Assembly: GCA_916048095.2 (NCBI GenBank)
Contig: OU696573.1
Coordinates: 7,651,806 to 7,715,805 of the forward strand
From: Sacculina carcini
Lineage: Eukaryota > Arthropoda > Thecostraca > Sacculinidae
Direction: 5' to 3'
Length of the DNA: 64,000 bases
Within the stretch, counting starts at the first letter, position 1. Each line of letters begins with the position of its first letter. Positions 9,842-18,369 of this stretch are shown one piece after another. The position numbers were made by a program, and so were the translations under genes. The notes beneath the pieces are model-generated. The model saw nothing but the letters and a program-made list of their open reading frames with translations, was not told where the DNA came from and ran no database searches.

Positions 9842-12800
9842 TTAAACTTCATCATCGGATAGACACACGTACTCGTTTAACCATGCCGGCGGTCGACGTC
9901 TCCTCGTTGACCGCCTCGGCTGCTCGACTGCAGCCTCATCCTCGACTCTCTCAGCCGCGACGCCCTCTCCGACATTCTCTCGAGCAATATGTACACTCAC
10001 GTCCTCTGAGGGCTCTTCAGGTTCCTGCTCCACAGACACACGGTCCGCATCCACGCCCTCGCCAGTAGCCAGTCGCTCAGGTGGCAGGCTGTCAGGTGTT
10101 CTGTCACCGCCGGGACTAAAGGCCGCCTCGTCTCGTCCGCCATCACCGCTCAGGTCCAAGCTACGCCGGGTGGCTCCACCGGGTGGCTCCACATCTCCGC
10201 GATTGCCGGTCGCATCCACATCCCAACCGCCGCTGATCGGTTCCACGTCGCCATGAGTGCCGGTCTCGTCTATGGCTCCACTATGGCCGGCACAGCGACG
10301 CTTGCGCAGGTCGCGCACATGGCGCGGCATGCCATCTACGCACACAACGTGCTGTGAGACGACCCTGGTCACCTTCCCGAGGGTCCACGGCGTTGTACAT
10401 GACGGGATCGGTGGTTTCACCCACACCTCGTCACCAACGGCAAACGCTGCTGTCTGGTCATCAGCGTCCCTGCGGCCGGTCTCAAATGGAAGACGCCACT
10501 CGTATCTGAAAATACACCTCGAGGGAATAGTGCTCACCTGAGTCTCTTTGCGCGGCGTAACGTTGTACCAGAACGTCGCCTCCTCCGGGGAAATATGTCC
10601 CCTCGCTGCGATCCTTTTGATCGTACGGTGATTTCGCTCCACGATCCCGTTACCGCCCGGGGCGTATGCGGCTCGGAATCGCAAAGAAATGCACCACTCG
10701 TCGGCGAACTGCTCCATCGCCGCCGACCGGAACGCCGTAGAGTTGTCCAGTAACAGCTCCTCAAACGGCCCACGCTCAATCACAATCTGCCGCAGCTGAG
10801 CTATAATGCACAACGCCGTCTCATTCGGCAATCTGCGCCATACGGCAAGTCGTGATGGACCACAATCCACCATCGACAGGTAAACGCCGGCATCGTAATG
10901 AGTGACGTCCGCTGCCACTCGATACCAGTCCCTGTCCACGGCCAGACTACCCTGACCTACGAGGTTCTCCTCTCTCACCGCTGGATCGATACGTTGACAA
11001 GCCTCGCATCCAGCTAACTCCGCCTTCACATGGGCTCTCGTCAAATCACTCCGCAATTGTTGACCCAGGTACAGCGTCCTCTCAACACCTAAATGATGCG
11101 GCAGATGAGCCGCCCAAACGGTGTCCTTAATACTTTTCTTTGTAGCAATAGCTGCTGATATTGCCACCTCCTCCTCACCAGCGTCACGATGAACAAGCCA
11201 CTTCTTGGCCACCCTGGTCATCTGATCAGCTTTATTCTCCACAGTCGTGACAAACCGGAGAGAAACTGTCAGGCCATGCTCGGCGATCGTCTCCTTAATC
11301 ACCGCCAGTCGGCGCTTCACCAGCATCTCGGCAGAACCTTTAGTGCGGACACGGTTGTGCCCCTCGACAGTGCTGTCCATCCAACTAAGCACTGTCCTCG
11401 AGTCTGTCGCGACGGTAAACGTCTTGAACCCCCACGAAATCGCCATATTGATGCCACGGCCGACTGCCTCCAGTTCGGACACATTGATGTGTAGAACGTC
11501 GGTCTTCTTACGGAGCCAAGTAGCATCCTCAACGATGCAGCCGTCCACCTCGACCACCACGCCAAGCGCCAACGTGCTCGCGTCAGTCCATACAGTGACG
11601 TCTCCAGCTGCGTTCACGTCCCATCGACCCCTTACCGGGTCCGCCTTCTGAACACGCTGCAACAGCTCAGACACAAGCACACACACAACATTCTCCACCG
11701 GGTTATCCCACGACCCGCCACACCCCAACCGTTTCAAAAAACTGCAATGGGGGCGTAACCACCCGGCAACGGGGTAATGGCCGACTAAACGACCACATAC
11801 GGAGAACAACCCACGCTTGGTCAGCCCTGTCAATTCGGGTGCAGCGTCACGAAGAGCTGTCCCTCTCGACATATTCAACCACCCATCGGGTCCCTTCCTC
11901 AGAGCAATTCCCAATAATCGACCCCCATCTAGGCCCTCCGGCTCCTTAGTCTCAAAGCCATACCTTCGCAGATGCTCCCGAAGCTGCTGCACGCTCACAT
12001 CGGACGTCCTCACGATGATATCGTCGACATAATGATCTGTCGCCTTTCGCACCTTCTCGTCCAATGACAGGACCTTTCGCAGAATCAGCGTCATTATTCT
12101 TGGTGCACATGACAGGCCGAAGCCCAGCCGCGTCAACGCATAATGCACACCATTATACCTCACGACCTGATACTTCCACAGATCTCGGCTCACCTGAATC
12201 TGCAGGTACGCCGACTTGAGATCAACTACCTTGATCTCCCCCTGCCATTGCCTCCACTCTCTGATCTTGTCAGCACACACTGACACACCGTCATCTCCTG
12301 TGTGACACTCGACAAAGCCGTTCAGCTCACGGTAATCCATAACAGGACGAACTTTGTCTTTCGTCGGCTGTACGACGGCCAACAGCGGGATGATCCCCTT
12401 TACTGGGCCGTGCCATGTGATTAACCAGCCTTTCTCGATCCAGCTCCGGATCTCGGCATTGTACCTCTCGCTCACTCCGGGAGCTCTCGTACATCTGTAC
12501 TCCGCCACGCTGTTCTGTAGCTGGTCCGGCTCTTTGTCAGACCACCGCCAGCTCACCGTCCATCGGCCCTCAGCGAATGACGCTACGAAGTCCTTGTCGA
12601 CAACTTCCAGCGGCTGCGGACTATCCGTGGAACCTGCCAACATAAACCTCACACACTTCGTCGATTTATTAGACACACTCTTACGCGCCGGTGCACGACA
12701 GCACCCCTCGGGGTAAGGTTTCCCCCACTCAACGGTGTATATAGAGTCAACACCCCTTTTCACTGTCACGCCTCCCATATGGTCGATAACATCGTTGCCC

Positions 12801-13309
12801 AGGAGGCACTCCACCCCAAGGTTTTCTAATCCCTTGACTACGAGCCCGGGAACTCTAAAACAGTGTCCCTGCAGCCCTATTACTACGTCACAGGACTTCG
12901 TCTCATGAGAAGTCCTACCATCCGCTGTAATCAACGGTCGTCCCCGACGGGGAAGTGAACCCGCCACCACCCGTGCACTAACAATTGTGCACTCACTTCC
13001 CGTGTCAACCAGACACCGGGAGCAACGACCGTTGAGAACAGCTTCAACGACCGGCATACGACGCGAAGTCAATACACCGGCCGTCCCTCGAATCGCCCGG
13101 CGGGCCCGACGCACCAAATGTGCTCCGCTGATGAGTCCACGCGCAGAGCAGGGACTCACCGTCGCACCTTTACAGGGGCCGCCGCTTAATTGCGGTCGAC
13201 TTCCATGTCGGAGGACGCTGCGCCCCGTGCTGCGCCCTCCGCATGAAAATGCGAGCTCGTCCGAGCTCGCGAGCGGCGTGACGTCGACGTCGACGCCGGC
13301 TCCTCGCAA
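9842..13309 (-). CDS. pol: Pol polyprotein: protease, reverse transcriptase, RNase H, integrase
   Basis: Open frame of about 1,155 codons bounded upstream by a stop (TGA at 13312-13310). The first codon is TTG and the first Met is near residue 85, so it is expected to be made as a Gag-Pol fusion. Protease: VDTGSE, residues about 101-106. RT: VVDLKSAYLQI about 361 and YVDD about 427-430. RNase H: D576 (TDAS), E613, D636 (ATDSRT), D695. Integrase: H735-x3-H739 with C768-x2-C771 zinc finger, then D801, D855 and E891 (35 residues between the last two), with GNGIVERNHRT. A long acidic and Gly-rich tail ends at LSDDEV. All catalytic residues are present. The RT lacks parts of the usual gypsy consensus (for example KRGLFSVCGRLVGHY after the palm), suggesting a divergent lineage. 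Confidence 0.93.
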   Translation of the reverse strand: MRGAGVDVDVTPLASSDELAFSCGGRSTGRSVLRHGSRPQLSGGPCKGATVSPCSARGLISGAHLVRRARRAIRGTAGVLTSRRMPVVEAVLNGRCSRCLVDTGSECTIVSARVVAGSLPRRGRPLITADGRTSHETKSCDVVIGLQGHCFRVPGLVVKGLENLGVECLLGNDVIDHMGGVTVKRGVDSIYTVEWGKPYPEGCCRAPARKSVSNKSTKCVRFMLAGSTDSPQPLEVVDKDFVASFAEGRWTVSWRWSDKEPDQLQNSVAEYRCTRAPGVSERYNAEIRSWIEKGWLITWHGPVKGIIPLLAVVQPTKDKVRPVMDYRELNGFVECHTGDDGVSVCADKIREWRQWQGEIKVVDLKSAYLQIQVSRDLWKYQVVRYNGVHYALTRLGFGLSCAPRIMTLILRKVLSLDEKVRKATDHYVDDIIVRTSDVSVQQLREHLRRYGFETKEPEGLDGGRLLGIALRKGPDGWLNMSRGTALRDAAPELTGLTKRGLFSVCGRLVGHYPVAGWLRPHCSFLKRLGCGGSWDNPVENVVCVLVSELLQRVQKADPVRGRWDVNAAGDVTVWTDASTLALGVVVEVDGCIVEDATWLRKKTDVLHINVSELEAVGRGINMAISWGFKTFTVATDSRTVLSWMDSTVEGHNRVRTKGSAEMLVKRRLAVIKETIAEHGLTVSLRFVTTVENKADQMTRVAKKWLVHRDAGEEEVAISAAIATKKSIKDTVWAAHLPHHLGVERTLYLGQQLRSDLTRAHVKAELAGCEACQRIDPAVREENLVGQGSLAVDRDWYRVAADVTHYDAGVYLSMVDCGPSRLAVWRRLPNETALCIIAQLRQIVIERGPFEELLLDNSTAFRSAAMEQFADEWCISLRFRAAYAPGGNGIVERNHRTIKRIAARGHISPEEATFWYNVTPRKETQVSTIPSRCIFRYEWRLPFETGRRDADDQTAAFAVGDEVWVKPPIPSCTTPWTLGKVTRVVSQHVVCVDGMPRHVRDLRKRRCAGHSGAIDETGTHGDVEPISGGWDVDATGNRGDVEPPGGATRRSLDLSGDGGRDEAAFSPGGDRTPDSLPPERLATGEGVDADRVSVEQEPEEPSEDVSVHIARENVGEGVAAERVEDEAAVEQPRRSTRRRRPPAWLNEYVCLSDDEV

Positions 13310-14250
13310 TCACGAGCGAAATGCCCGTGCTTGCCACACCGGTAGCATTGCGCTCCCGGGCACTCGCGGACCAGATGGTCGCCGCCACATGGGTAGCAGC
13401 GGAGCGTCCAGCGCGCAGAAGAGCGCGCAGAAGAGCGCTCCGGACGGCCCGCCCACCGAGACACAGAGCCGTCTCGCTCGTCCGACGCTTGAGGAACAGG
13501 AGAGCGGTCCCTCGAGCTGCTCGCTACTTGGGCGTAGCTGACTCGCTGCCTAGATGCAGCCACCACCCCAGATGGGCGGTTTCTAGCTGCAGCAGCCCTA
13601 CGCGCACCAATTCTGGCGCGCACCGCCGACAGCACGCTGTCGAACTCGGAGGTATACGCCCCCTCTCTCGCCATAGCCCACTCATAGATTGAGTCGGGTA
13701 GGCCCTCATAAAACTTGACGCGGAACGCCAAGCTCTCGGGTGTTAACCCTACACGGCGACCTAGACGCTCTAGGTCGTCCACAAAGGCGTCCACTGACTC
13801 GCCAGATCGAAGCTGACGAGTCGAGAAACGCCTCCACGCCTTTTGGCGAGGCACGCCAAACTCGGCGACCAGCGTGGCTTTCACCACGGCCCACTGTGAG
13901 GCGTCGCCCACGAGCATGCGCCGGTAAAGCCGGCGCGCGCTCCCATCCAGCATATGGTCGACCATTTCGCAAGGGTCGACCTGCTGGACACGGCATAGCC
14001 GCTCAAAGTCGGCCAGCCACTCAGTGACGTCAAGGGTGACGTCACCACCGAAACGCGGTAGAGCCCGCCCTATCCTGTCAAGGATCGGCCCTCGGGCCTG
14101 CATTAAGATGTTGGCCAACTGACCAACATCTACCACGGGTCCTGCGGCCCGCTGCTCGGGTCTCTGAACCTCCTGACCGAAGTCATTGGATTCGCTACCG
14201 GAACCCCCTTCGACAAACTCACGTTTGCCCCCGCCAACGTCCTCAGCCAT
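13186..14250 (-). CDS. gag: Gag protein with two zinc knuckles
   Basis: 354 residues from ATG 14250-14248 (MAEDVGGGKRE). The same frame is open further back into the LTR, but this ATG lies 15 nt inside the LTR border and gives the expected hydrophilic start. The middle resembles a retrotransposon capsid (DWLADFERLC-like helices, FYEGLPDSIYEWA). Near the C-terminus are CYPCGGDHLVREC (CX2CX3HX4C) and CYRCGKHGHFARDC (CX2CX4HX4C), nucleocapsid-type RNA-binding knuckles, after an Arg/Ser-rich stretch. It overlaps pol by 124 nt, with pol in the -1 frame. No canonical X-XXY-YYZ heptamer is seen in the overlap. Confidence 0.9.
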   Translation of the reverse strand: MAEDVGGGKREFVEGGSGSESNDFGQEVQRPEQRAAGPVVDVGQLANILMQARGPILDRIGRALPRFGGDVTLDVTEWLADFERLCRVQQVDPCEMVDHMLDGSARRLYRRMLVGDASQWAVVKATLVAEFGVPRQKAWRRFSTRQLRSGESVDAFVDDLERLGRRVGLTPESLAFRVKFYEGLPDSIYEWAMAREGAYTSEFDSVLSAVRARIGARRAAAARNRPSGVVAASRQRVSYAQVASSSRDRSPVPQASDERDGSVSRWAGRPERSSARSSARWTLRCYPCGGDHLVRECPGAQCYRCGKHGHFARDCEEPASTSTSRRSRARTSSHFHAEGAARGAASSDMEVDRN

Positions 14251-14446
14251 AAAGCCGAAATAGCTTGTAATCAAGCAGAGAAACAACGGGGCAAAGCCCT
14301 CTCACCTTCGCGCAGGTAACCCGCGCACACGACGAGAATTCGTCCACTCGAGCAGAAATATTCTCGAACACACGGCAACGATGCGTATAACGCGCAGGCC
14401 ACCAACCGAATGACGCTCGACCGCTCGCAAAGCCAGCTTCACACAC
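14243..14446 (-). CDS. Small upstream ORF in the LTR that ends over the gag start codon
   Basis: 67-codon ORF starting at an ATG inside the 5' LTR (14446) and stopping at TGA 14245-14243, in a different frame from gag. The gag ATG (14250-14248) lies just before this stop, as ATGGCTGA. If the transcript begins upstream of 14446, this arrangement would permit termination-reinitiation. No domain is recognised and it may be chance; the same frame in the 3' LTR reads through into non-element sequence. Confidence 0.4.
   Translation of the reverse strand: MCEAGFASGRASFGWWPARYTHRCRVFENISARVDEFSSCARVTCAKVRGLCPVVSLLDYKLFRLYG
14254..14265 (-). promoter_or_regulatory. Candidate primer-binding site complementary to the 5' end of tRNA-Phe
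   Basis: The 12 bases directly touching the 5' LTR read AGCTATTTCGGC on the element strand. The complement, GCCGAAATAGCT, is nucleotides 1-12 of animal tRNA-Phe(GAA) as remembered from established sequences. A usual site would start with TGG (complement of the tRNA CCA end) and none is present here. Only three bases separate it from the gag ATG. A 5' tRNA fragment ending at position 12 would place a 3'-OH exactly at the U5 border. Confidence 0.6.
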
Positions 14447-14588
14447 GCCAGCTGATACACGCCTCCGGCACTAGGCTCAAGTCGCGGCCAATCAGCGCGC
14501 AGTAACGTGCGACGTCATACCTCGCACCACTCGGCTCAAGTAAACCGCTATGACGTCACACCGCACGCCACTCGACAACAACGCCACA
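14266..14588 (-). repeat. 5' LTR (right copy)
   Basis: 323 bp, 322 identical to the left LTR. CRE palindrome TGACGTCA at 14551-14558. On the minus strand a strong splice-donor-like AAGGTGAGA is also present in the U5 half. The promoter start is not visible by eye. Confidence 0.97.
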
Positions 14589-14947
14589 AGCGTTAAATTA
14601 GCTGCTTGGATTTTATTATTATTTAAAAATCTTAATTGAATTCACCTTGATAGAAATGCAGTTTTTCATACAGATTTCGAAAATATATACGTTTATCGAC
14701 GTTAAAGTAATACGTTTCTGGTAAATATCAGCTGAAAATGCGGTTTGAAGTAAAAATCCCCTCGTGTATTAGTGGACTGTTTTGGTCGAAATTTTGTTTT
14801 TCCTGCAATAATTATGGTACAAGGTTGCTAATACAAAATAATTTAGCGTTTTCACATTAAAATGTAATTATGAATTAAAACTAAAATGCACACTTTAGTT
14901 AATTTTGTGGTGGTTTTATCATATTGTGACATATCACACATCCATAA
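14589..14947. other. Non-coding stretch
   Basis: AT-rich, no gene. It contains GCAGTTTTTCATACAGATTTCGAAAA at about 14658, a near copy of sequence at about 9358 on the other side of the LTR element. Confidence 0.5.
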
Positions 14948-15438
14948 CAGTGGCGGCGCCAAAGGGAGGCTTGGTGGCTGAAGCCCCCAAGAATGAGTCA
15001 AGTTCCCCTTGAGCCCTCCTTAAAAATCATGACCATTTATATTCCGAGTACAGTTCCTCGTGTTTCGTAGGGTGACCATATGTCCTCTTTTTCCTGTAAA
15101 TGTCCTCTTTTTGGGGGCTGTCCACCCTGTCCGGGTTCTTTTTGTAAAATCCTTCAAATATCCGAGGTTTATACAGTTCGAGTAGTTAAACTCGATATGT
15201 TCCCTCTGCGAGTGGATATTGTTTTGTTCCTAGCCTAAAACACGTCGATCGCAACATTTGGCCTATGACAAAGTCAATTTGCAATACAAATTGCATTTAT
15301 CGATAATAAAAAATTCATTTTCCGCGCGCGTACAAGTGTGCTCTGTTTAGATATTTTGAATATGGCCATTGTGTTTCGCTAAGCCCCTGCATTTTTTCCT
15401 CAGCCCCTCCCATCGGAAAAATTATGGCGCCGCTAGTG
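14948..15438. mobile_element. Probable hAT-like MITE with a second element scrap inside
   Basis: The ends CAGTGGCGGCGCCA (left) and CACTAGCGGCGCCA (right, reverse complement) are inverted with two mismatches. Inner flanks GAAGCCCCC and AGCCCCTCCC are typical of this MITE family. The expected 8-bp target sites (ATCCATAA and ATCCGCGC) match only at 4/8, so the boundary is less sure. From about 15068 the sequence TAGGGTGACCATATGTCCTC with TGTCCTCTTTTTG repeats resembles the end of another widespread hAT MITE, probably inserted here. Confidence 0.6.
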
Positions 15439-15730
15439 ATCCGCGCCCCATCATGTTCGATCAAACACCGAATATTGACAATTCCTGGATGAAGAGTATT
15501 ATAGTTTGGAGCGAGAACAAAGTGAATTGAGACCATATTAAGTAGAGCAGTGGTGGTGGGTTGAGAACAGGACAGAGAACGGGAAAGGCTGACATCAGTT
15601 CTGAATATTACACAAGAATACTACACAGGCGATTTAGTCGCCATCTGGTGAGAAGAAGTGCCAGTACAAAATAAACTGACTTAGTGTGCGTTACGGAGGT
15701 CTTTCAGTCAGTGCAAAGCGTCCGAGCGTG

Positions 15731-15982
15731 ATGTTTGCGGTGTTGTGCTATCGTCGTTTTGCCACCCTGGCGGCACTGCTTTGCTGTCTGCTGGCGATGG
15801 TTCGGGCAGATGGAAACTACCACGATGGATTGTTTCGTACTGGATCGGTGTTCGAAGAAGATCCAGCCAACGCAGGCGAACTTGTGTCTCCGCCGGACTA
15901 TCTTTATACACGACCCCCTTCATCGCTAGACGATACCACGTCTGATATACACTTCATCGACAACACGCACAATAGGATAGAG
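15731..15982 (+). CDS. First coding exon of an unidentified secreted or membrane host protein
   Basis: ATG at 15731 opens an 84-codon frame with a clear signal peptide: short basic N-region (CYRR), a Leu/Ala/Cys-rich core (ATLAALLCCLLAM), and likely cleavage after VRA. The mature start, DGNYHDGLFRTGSVFEED, is acidic, followed by a Pro/Ser-rich segment (SPPDYLYTRPPSS). The exon ends at GAG|GTAATT, a good splice donor, in phase 0. An upstream in-frame start at 15686 exists but would bury the signal peptide, so 15731 is preferred. Sequence from about 15541 is probably 5' UTR. No family recognised; a peptide prohormone or an extracellular protein are both possible. Confidence 0.65.
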
Positions 15983-16730
15983 GTAATTCGTGCGTTTTTT
16001 CTTATTTATTCATTATTTATTCCTTCTTCCTTATTTCTTATTGTATTGTGCATGCACACTTGTATGAAGTTTTTAACCGTGGCTAGTTGTACCTATGTTT
16101 AAGCATATGCGCAGCAGAGTAAATTGAAAGTTGAAGGAAGTTGAGTATGGAGTTGTAACTATTTCCAGACAGACTTTCAATATATACTGTATTCTAACAT
16201 ATCAATGTACTGTATATCAACTGATATATGCAATACAGCTCGTTAGATTTATAAGTTCATATGACATTTCTGCTCTCGTAGGGAGGCATTTAACTAGCAT
16301 TGTTGACATCCATTATGAATGTATATGGTACATTCACATGTATATTTCCCTAAGCATGAAAACAACACCAAAATTACACAGCCAACTTCGCCGTGAAAAT
16401 ATTCATTTTCAGCAAATTGATTCGTCTGAAAGACGGATATGCATTTCAATGATCCACAAGCAATACACATTGATTGCTATAATAAGTGTTTGAATACAAA
16501 ATGAATACTTGCATTGTTTGCAAGTTTGCATACAAGTTTGTAACGGCAACATGACAAAAATATATCCAGGGTTTTTTAATAGATTGTTAATGATAGGACG
16601 TGCATATTTGGCAGCTTTTGTGCCTGAATAAGCTTTCATTGGTATACATTTGGACCGCAAATAAATTAGTGGAATATTTCTCAACTTAATACATCAAGTA
16701 TGGCATTGTGTGGTTATATTGCCAAATCAA

Positions 16731-16812
<82 letters not shown>

Positions 16813-17123
16813 CTAAATTTGTATATGGCCCGAAAGCGATCTTAGCAAGTTGATATTTGCAAGTTCAATCCGTAACATTAATACAAGGCAGATTGCTAAT
16901 TCAGAGAAAATGGCCGTGATGCCGTGATGAAAATGCATTTCAATCACCTTCAATTTCCTTCAAATCAATAACTATTATATTAGACATTATATATGAATAA
17001 TCAATCGATAATTTTCGGATACACAATTTGTATCCGAATTTAATTTGTAATTCAATCAAGTCACATCAACCCATTTCATCATCTTGTCCTGTCGATGACA
17101 ACCTACTCGACAAGTGCAATGAC
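15983..17123 (+). other. First intron, left part, with (AT)n tract at 16731-16811
   Basis: Sequence after the splice donor is AT-rich and non-coding. A pure (TA)n microsatellite of about 80 bp lies at 16731-16811. No other feature is supported. Confidence 0.6.
16731..16811. repeat. (TA)n microsatellite
   Basis: About 40 uninterrupted TA units. Confidence 0.98.
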
Positions 17124-18361
17124 TAGGGCTGTCAAAAGTTAATAAAGTTACTTTTTCACCTAAAGGTCACTTTTTCATAAGCTACCTAAAACTGCATGAA
17201 AAAGTTGTGTACGATGATTATTAAAAAAGTTATTAGGTTACCAAAAGTTACTTTTTCATCGTTAGGTTACTTTTTTGCTTTTAAGGTTACTTTTTTATCG
17301 TCAGGTTACATTTTGTTATTTTTCTTGTTATTAGGTAAGTTTACCACGAAGTTTGGTGACCTTTTTGCAGATAAGAGGCACAAAAACGGTATATATGAGG
17401 ATAAAATAAGAAAAGAGATGGAATATTAGATCTGAAGATCAAGAAATGTCAACATTTCTGCTGTTAGGATTTAACAATTGATATTCATCTTAATATCCGT
17501 GCTACTCGATATTTATACGTTTTTGGGTACGCAGGATAGTGTAATTCAATTTTAGGAAATGTCCACGAACCGGAGGTTGTCGTGAGATGTTTGGAGCGTG
17601 GTATAGTACGATGTGTGAGCTCTCTATACCAGATACTGCACTGTAGCACTTAACAGTACGTATTTACTTGAACAGGAATTTGCACGTGATTTTCAGGGCG
17701 TGAGATAGCGCCATTATCCCACGTTTGACATATGGGAGGACGGGGGGCATTCACACATGCAGTGTTTACGCTCGCACTAATATACAAGCTGTAGTACGTG
17801 ATATTTCATAAAAAGTTCCATTGAAAAAATATAAAGAACATCATTGCGACCATTACTAAAAATATTTACATTTGCAATTAGTGTATTTCGCATTTGTATG
17901 AGCTTTCCACTTAAAAATTATATTCTGATGGTTATGCTCATTTTCGATGTTAGCCAAATTATGTTAAGTCACTTTTGGTTGTTTGTTGTAAAAATGGTAC
18001 CAGATCGGAGAGGGTGGAAAAGTAGTACCAACTCGGAAAGATGATAAAAAAGAAGGACTGGTGTATTTTCTTCCTCCAGAACTGCAAACAGAAATTGACC
18101 TTTTTTGAAGGAGGTTATTTTTAGGTTACCTTTTTATTGGTTATTAGGTTACTTAATATGTTCACAAACAAACAACAAACAAACCGTGTATTTCACATAG
18201 CGCACTAATCAGCAAAGGCGTGATAAACATGTGATAAAACGATACAAAAGTGATAATAACTTTAAAACTCAGGTTATTTTTAGGTTAGTTTTTTAGGTTA
18301 CTTTTTCTCGAAAATAAAGTTACTTTTTTCTGATTTTTAGGTTACTTTTTTGACAGCCCTA
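17124..18361. mobile_element. Non-autonomous hAT-type element (1,238 bp) with perfect 8-bp TSD
   Basis: The ends TAGGGCTGTCAAAAG and (reverse complement of the right end) TAGGGCTGTCAAAAAA are inverted. Flanks are identical 8-mers GCAATGAC (17116-17123 and 18362-18369). Both subterminal regions carry many copies of GGTTACTTTTT in varied spacing, as expected for transposase-binding sites of hAT elements. No transposase frame. It lies in the first intron of the host gene. Confidence 0.92.
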
Positions 18362-18369
18362 GCAATGAC

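Larger units (their letters stand above)
9462..14588 (-). mobile_element. Intact young Ty3/gypsy-type LTR retrotransposon (5,127 bp)
   Basis: Two 323-bp direct repeats (9462-9784 and 14266-14588) differ by one base. Both begin TG and end CA, and the element is flanked by the perfect 5-bp duplication AGCGT (9457-9461 and 14589-14593). The polypurine tract lies next to the left LTR and a primer-site candidate next to the right LTR, so the element is transcribed on the minus strand. Gag (13186-14250) and Pol (9842-13309) are both open. Domain order PR-RT-RNase H-IN is that of Ty3/gypsy; no env-like frame remains. Near-identical LTRs and intact ORFs indicate a very recent insertion. The RT is divergent enough that the clade is left open. 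Confidence 0.97.

Noticed and set aside
9703..10068. Plus-strand ORFs across the LTR element (for example 9703-10068, 12987-13541)
   Set aside because: Antisense shadows of gag and pol in GC-rich DNA, with no motifs.
14236..14253. Canonical tRNA primer site starting TGG just inside gag (TGGCTGAGGACG)
   Set aside because: It lies 16 bases inside the LTR border and overlaps the gag start codon, and I recognise no tRNA 3' end that fits it.
15060..15380. Complete MITE starting TAGGGTGACCATATG
   Set aside because: The left end resembles a known MITE terminus, but no inverted right end or 8-bp duplication could be located, so it is mentioned only as a scrap.
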